DNA of 61,677 bases. Origin: Phycisphaerae bacterium (GTDB taxonomy: Bacteria > Planctomycetota > Phycisphaerae > Phycisphaerales > SM1A02). The notes beneath the pieces are model-generated. The model had not been told where the DNA came from and searched no databases. It saw nothing but the letters and a program-made list of their open reading frames with translations. This document shows, piece after piece, positions 58,077 through 61,677 of the stretch. The position numbers and the translations under genes were made by a program. The stretch lies in NCBI GenBank assembly GCA_016873275.1, contig VGXO01000001.1, forward strand, positions 1-61,677, in the 5' to 3' direction. Within the stretch, counting starts at the first letter, position 1. Each line of letters opens with the position of its first letter.

Positions 58077-59410
58077 CGACCGGCGAGCATCGGCACCCTC
58101 GCCGATTCGACGTCGACGGAGGCGCCCTCCGGCGGCATCGGCTCCTCGGGACGGGAGAAGTACTCCCGGTGGAGCCGCCCGATCAGGATCAGGAGCCCGA
58201 AGAGGAGCGGCGTCCCGAGCATGCTGCCCTGCTTGTTGGAGAGGAGCAGGTAGTAGAGGGTGATCGCGAGGATCACCGAGAGGTCGATGCGGGAGGAGTG
58301 GTCGTGGCGGACGGCGACGAAGAGGTCGCGTCCCTGGCGCCATCCAAGGACGAGCACCGTGCCGAGGATCGCGGCGCCGATGATGCCCGCCTCCGCGAGC
58401 GCGTCGGCGAGGAGCACGTGCGAGTAGTCGTCTCCCGAGCGGGTGTCGAGCTCGCGGAACGCCGAGACGCCAAGCCCCTGCACCCAGTGTCCCGGACTCG
58501 AGAGGTACGCGGCGAAGAGATCGACGACGTTGTCGAGCCGACCGGCGCCGCCGAAGACGAGGCTCTGGGCGTCCCAGCGGTCGTCGTTGCGCCAGGAGAT
58601 GAAGAGCGATGCGGCGAACATCATCCCGACCACCACCACCACCGCCGCGGCGGTGGTCAGCACGAAGCCGCGGAGGTTGCTGACGCGGTAGGCGAGGGGG
58701 ATCGTCACGATGATGGTCAGGACCGCGAGGACCATCTGTCCGCGCGAGCCGGAGAGGAGCGCGACGCCCGCGCCGATCACCACCGCCGCCACGCGGAGCG
58801 CCACCTGCCAAGGCGTCCAGCGGGTCAGCATGGTGAGCGCCCCGATGATCATGAGGGTGCCGCCGAGCGTCCCGATCTGCAGCGGGTTGGTGCGGTCGCC
58901 GCCGACGAGGCGGATGCTCAGGCGTCCCGCCACGATGTTGAAGTCGGGGCTCAGGATGATCATCAGCCCGATCGCGAGCCCGACGAGGAGCAGCGACTGC
59001 ACGACGGTCCGGAGCTCCTCGATGCGGCAGATCATCATCGGCGCGAGCAGCATCAGGAGGATCCAGTAGGGAAGACCCTGCACCGCGAGGTCGAGCGCCT
59101 CGCCCTCCGCGGGAGACCAGATGGTCGACAGGTATCCCCAGGCGTAGAAGCCCCACGACGCGAGGAACGCGCCCGTGAAGAGATGGATCACCGGCGACTC
59201 GCCGCCGAGCCAGCGCCGCACGATGCTCAGGAGCGCAAGCCCCGCCACCGCCACGTTGAACGCGAAGGCGTTGTTCAGGAAGTAGGGGACCGTCGCCTGG
59301 AGGAGCATCTCCAGCGGGAACATCATCACCACGACGGCGAATGCCCACGAGGGGCGCCAGAGCGTCGCCGCGAAGAGCACGCATACCAGGATCAGCGGCA
59401 GCAGCGACAT
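58073..59410 (-). CDS. O-antigen ligase/polymerase-type membrane protein
   Basis: 445 residues with roughly 11-12 transmembrane helices and a large periplasmic loop containing GLGVSAFRELDTRSGDDYSH, the Wzy_C/WaaL-like motif that has the catalytic-type His. GSRGQMVLAV is a further family hallmark. It polymerises or ligates lipid-linked oligosaccharide at the periplasmic face. It is the first recognised gene of the four-gene minus-strand glycan set (ligase, GT4, flippase copy 2, flippase copy 1). Confidence 0.87.
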   Translation of the reverse strand: MSLLPLILVCVLFAATLWRPSWAFAVVVMMFPLEMLLQATVPYFLNNAFAFNVAVAGLALLSIVRRWLGGESPVIHLFTGAFLASWGFYAWGYLSTIWSPAEGEALDLAVQGLPYWILLMLLAPMMICRIEELRTVVQSLLLVGLAIGLMIILSPDFNIVAGRLSIRLVGGDRTNPLQIGTLGGTLMIIGALTMLTRWTPWQVALRVAAVVIGAGVALLSGSRGQMVLAVLTIIVTIPLAYRVSNLRGFVLTTAAAVVVVVGMMFAASLFISWRNDDRWDAQSLVFGGAGRLDNVVDLFAAYLSSPGHWVQGLGVSAFRELDTRSGDDYSHVLLADALAEAGIIGAAILGTVLVLGWRQGRDLFVAVRHDHSSRIDLSVILAITLYYLLLSNKQGSMLGTPLLFGLLILIGRLHREYFSRPEEPMPPEGASVDVESARVPMLAGR

Positions 59411-59447
59411 CGGGACCGGATGGTACGGACGCGGCGCGGACCGGGCG

Positions 59448-61677
59448 TCAGGGCTGTCCGGACGACGCGCCCCGCTCCTCGGCGACGACGTCCTGGACCT
59501 GCCTGATCCGCGTCGCCCAGCCCGCGAGGAGCTGCTGCCGGACCCCGTCCGACTGCCACGTCGTGGGCGTCGAGCCGAGGATGTCCTGGGCGAACGCCGC
59601 GCGGACCTGCTGCTGCTCGACGTTGCCGGGCTCGTCCGCGTTGGTGGTCAGCCGGGCGTAGAAGCCCGCGGCGGTCCAGATGATGAGCGAGTCTGCGCCG
59701 CCGGCGATCGCCGGCTGGATCTGCTTGGAGCGCACCTGGTCGAGGGGAATGAGGCGGAACTGCCCGCCCGAGCCGCCCGGCGCGAACCACAGGTTCACGA
59801 AGGGCGTCACGGGCCGGTCGGTCCGCGGGGATGCGGCGATCATCGCCTTCGACAGCTCCACGACCCGCTCGTTGCGGAGGCGGGCGTTGTGGGTGCTGTG
59901 CTCGGCGGCGGCGGGCGTCGGGTAGTTCCGCGCGTCGTCGCGGTCGTAGATCGTGGGCGAGACGAAGTCGCACTCGTCCACGATCGCCTGCACCAGCGCG
60001 CGGCGCGCCGCGATGATCTGCTGCAGCTGCGAGTCGGGGATGCTCACGTGCGTGTGGGCGACGCCGCCGACCTGGAACCACGCGGGCAGCGAGGGCAGGC
60101 CGTAGACGCTCCATCGCGCGTTCGGGAACTGGAGCTTCAGCGACTGGAGCGCCGCGACGAACGAGTCGCGGGTGCGGATGTAGTCGGCGTTGTTGGGATC
60201 GGCGAGCCCCTTCGCGAGGTTGTGGAAGTGAGGCACCTCGTAGTCGAGGATGAACCAGCCGGTGGGGTTCGAGCCCCAGTGCTCGATGACCAACGACGCG
60301 ACGTGGCTGGGGTCGATGGTGCCGTCGCCGCAGGTCGGGTCGAAATTCTGGTAGTAGACCCGCGCCGGCGCGGCGCCCTCCGCCATGATCTCCGCGGTGA
60401 GCGTGGGGACGGTGTAGAGCGAGGCGCCCGCGGTCTCGAGCAGCGAGTCGGAGAGGATGAGCGGGATCGGAAGCGGCGGGCGAGGCGACGCGGAGGGAAC
60501 CTCGGGCGGCGCCGGCGGAGGAGGAGGCGCCGTGGGCGGCGTCACCGGCGTGGTCGGATCGACCGGCGGGACGGAGCCCTCGCCCTCGGTCGAGTTCGAA
60601 GTCGAGCCGGACTCGAACTCGTTGGGCAGCACGCCGGTCACGTCGGGCGAAAGCTCGATCGCGACCGTGCCGTCGGTCGTCTTCGGGCGCCCGCCGGGCG
60701 CGCCCGCGAGCTCGATGGTGAGGTCGATGCCGTCGACGCGCCCGTCGCCGTTGAGGTCCTCGATCCCCGAGTTGGTCCAGTTGTTCGCCTCGCGGGCGGC
60801 GAGGTCCATCGTGAGGTCGATGCCGTCGATGCGCCCGTCGCCGTTCAGGTCCTGCCAGCCGGCGTCGCTCCAGGCGCCCTGCCCGGTGCCGCCGCCGAGG
60901 TAGGCGCCCTCCGCCTGCCCGCCGGGCGCGGTGAAGCCAAGGTCCTCGCCGGTCGGGACCGTGGCGATCGTGCCGTCCTGCGTGCGCTCGCCCTCCTTGC
61001 CGGTCACCACGTCCGCCGAGGGACTCCCGTCGCGCGGCGCGAAGTCGTCGTCCGCGACCTCGAAGAACGCGAGGCGCTGGGAGGACTTCTGCCGGAGCCA
61101 CGTCCCGATCGCGCCGCGGTCGCGCTCGAGCCGGCGCGGCTCGCCATCAAGCTCGGCGTCGAGCTGGTTCACGCCGGGCGCGAGCGAGATGCGCCAGAGG
61201 ACCTCCTCCGGCGCGATGGACGCGCCCACCGCGAGGTAGGTTGCGCCCCGGCGGACCTCCACCCGGCGGACCTCCAGGCTCGCGCCCGCGGACTGCCGGG
61301 CGACCTCGTCGAGGACCGCGGCGAGGCGCCGCGCGTCCTCCTCGACCTCGCTGCCGCGCCGGCGCTCGACGCACACGATGCCGGCGGGCGCGATCAACGC
61401 CGCATGACGGACCATCTCGTCCCAGGTGATCGTCCCCGCGATCGCCGACCGCTCGCCCTCCGACGTCGCGACCGAGTAGGGCAGGATCCAGGGCACCACC
61501 CGCCGACCCTCCGCGGCGATCGCGGCAGCGGTCGAGACCTCCTCGGCGAGCGCCATGAACGACGAGGGCGCGAAGCCGGACGCCTCGAACGAGGTCGGCG
61601 CCGCCTGCCCGTAGAGCCGCAGCGCGGAGGCGCCGCCGAACGAGGTCGTCTTGCCCTCCTCGTCGGGTCGGCGCAGC
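59448..61677 (-). CDS. Large secreted protein with internal dockerin-like pair, 5' end outside the window
   Basis: At least 742 residues; the frame is open to the last base, so the N-terminus is missing. From the window edge: a beta/alpha segment (VVPWILPYSVATSEGERSAI, GIVCVERRRGSEVEED), then two EF-hand loops DLNGDGRIDGIDL and DLNGDGRVDGIDL, a Pro-rich linker (VTPPTAPPPPPAPPEVP), and a second domain with TIM-barrel-like strands (TGWFILDYEVPHFHNLAKGL, WSVYGLPSLPAWFQVGG, DFVSPTIYDRDDARNYP, ADSLIIWTAAGFYARL). A glycoside-hydrolase-like fold is inferred, not proven. It ends 37 bp before the ligase gene. Confidence 0.75.
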   Translation of the reverse strand, partial: LRRPDEEGKTTSFGGASALRLYGQAAPTSFEASGFAPSSFMALAEEVSTAAAIAAEGRRVVPWILPYSVATSEGERSAIAGTITWDEMVRHAALIAPAGIVCVERRRGSEVEEDARRLAAVLDEVARQSAGASLEVRRVEVRRGATYLAVGASIAPEEVLWRISLAPGVNQLDAELDGEPRRLERDRGAIGTWLRQKSSQRLAFFEVADDDFAPRDGSPSADVVTGKEGERTQDGTIATVPTGEDLGFTAPGGQAEGAYLGGGTGQGAWSDAGWQDLNGDGRIDGIDLTMDLAAREANNWTNSGIEDLNGDGRVDGIDLTIELAGAPGGRPKTTDGTVAIELSPDVTGVLPNEFESGSTSNSTEGEGSVPPVDPTTPVTPPTAPPPPPAPPEVPSASPRPPLPIPLILSDSLLETAGASLYTVPTLTAEIMAEGAAPARVYYQNFDPTCGDGTIDPSHVASLVIEHWGSNPTGWFILDYEVPHFHNLAKGLADPNNADYIRTRDSFVAALQSLKLQFPNARWSVYGLPSLPAWFQVGGVAHTHVSIPDSQLQQIIAARRALVQAIVDECDFVSPTIYDRDDARNYPTPAAAEHSTHNARLRNERVVELSKAMIAASPRTDRPVTPFVNLWFAPGGSGGQFRLIPLDQVRSKQIQPAIAGGADSLIIWTAAGFYARLTTNADEPGNVEQQQVRAAFAQDILGSTPTTWQSDGVRQQLLAGWATRIRQVQDVVAEERGASSGQP

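Noticed and set aside
59392-61101. 569-codon minus-strand open frame overlapping the edge protein
   Set aside because: It is a different frame of the same strand, rich in Arg and Gly with no motifs; the frame with EF-hand loops is the real one.

Overview
This is a very GC-rich bacterial window (by eye close to 70% GC, G/C at nearly every third codon position). It looks like chromosomal DNA of a planctomycete, most likely a Phycisphaerae-type lineage. The grounds are several secreted proteins with paired dockerin-like EF-hand tails ending in W-G-x-C, long-chain porins of the type common in planctomycetes, a fused AroD-AroE enzyme, a zinc-ribbon tail of the CPxCGxDxRG kind, and many intergenic palindromic repeats. 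No rRNA, tRNA, CRISPR array, transposase or phage gene was recognised.

Layout. 1-735 is a tandem array of a repeat of about 289 bp that starts before the window. 0.8-17.2 kb is housekeeping and catabolic: a zinc-ribbon membrane protein, a crotonase, an aldo/keto reductase, a translationally coupled xerD-pcp pair, trpS, two tandem porins, phenylalanine 4-monooxygenase, aroDE, an FkbM methyltransferase, a short-chain dehydrogenase and asnS. 17.4-20.6 kb is a chaperonin operon in which a degenerate receiver protein precedes groES and two small unknown genes lie between groES and groEL. 20.7-23.3 kb is repeat-rich and carries a small membrane protein and a GNAT acetyltransferase. 23.4-31.1 kb holds a secreted C-type-lectin protein with dockerin-like tail, a PstS-like protein with an upstream lipoprotein, the three-gene proton-translocating transhydrogenase (pntAa-pntAb-pntB) and a Xaa-Pro aminopeptidase. 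31.1-31.7 kb is a second mosaic of repeats. 31.8-40.6 kb encodes an M28 peptidase, single-chain GcvP, MgtE, a SpoU-type RNA methyltransferase and an EboD-like sugar-phosphate cyclase.

40.6-46.5 kb is a six-gene minus-strand operon that looks like GDP-heptose and surface-glycan synthesis: glycosyltransferase, HddA-like kinase, epimerase, HddC-like nucleotidyltransferase, GmhB-like phosphatase, GalE. It is followed by a B12-domain-like protein, astB and a chagasin-type inhibitor lipoprotein. At 49.4 kb two parS sites sit directly in front of parB, with no parA beside it. 51.5-61.7 kb is a second surface or exopolysaccharide region: a beta-helix protein with dockerin-like tail, two GT4 glycosyltransferases, two paralogous Wzx-type flippases, an O-antigen-ligase-type membrane protein, and the C-terminal part of a large secreted protein that runs off the window.

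The items most worth a second look are the two small paralogous genes inside the groES-groEL operon, parB with two parS sites but no parA, the orphan EboD-like cyclase, the modular palindromic repeats that recur in both orientations, the frame conflict between the lipoprotein and pstS, and a probable CTG start on one flippase.
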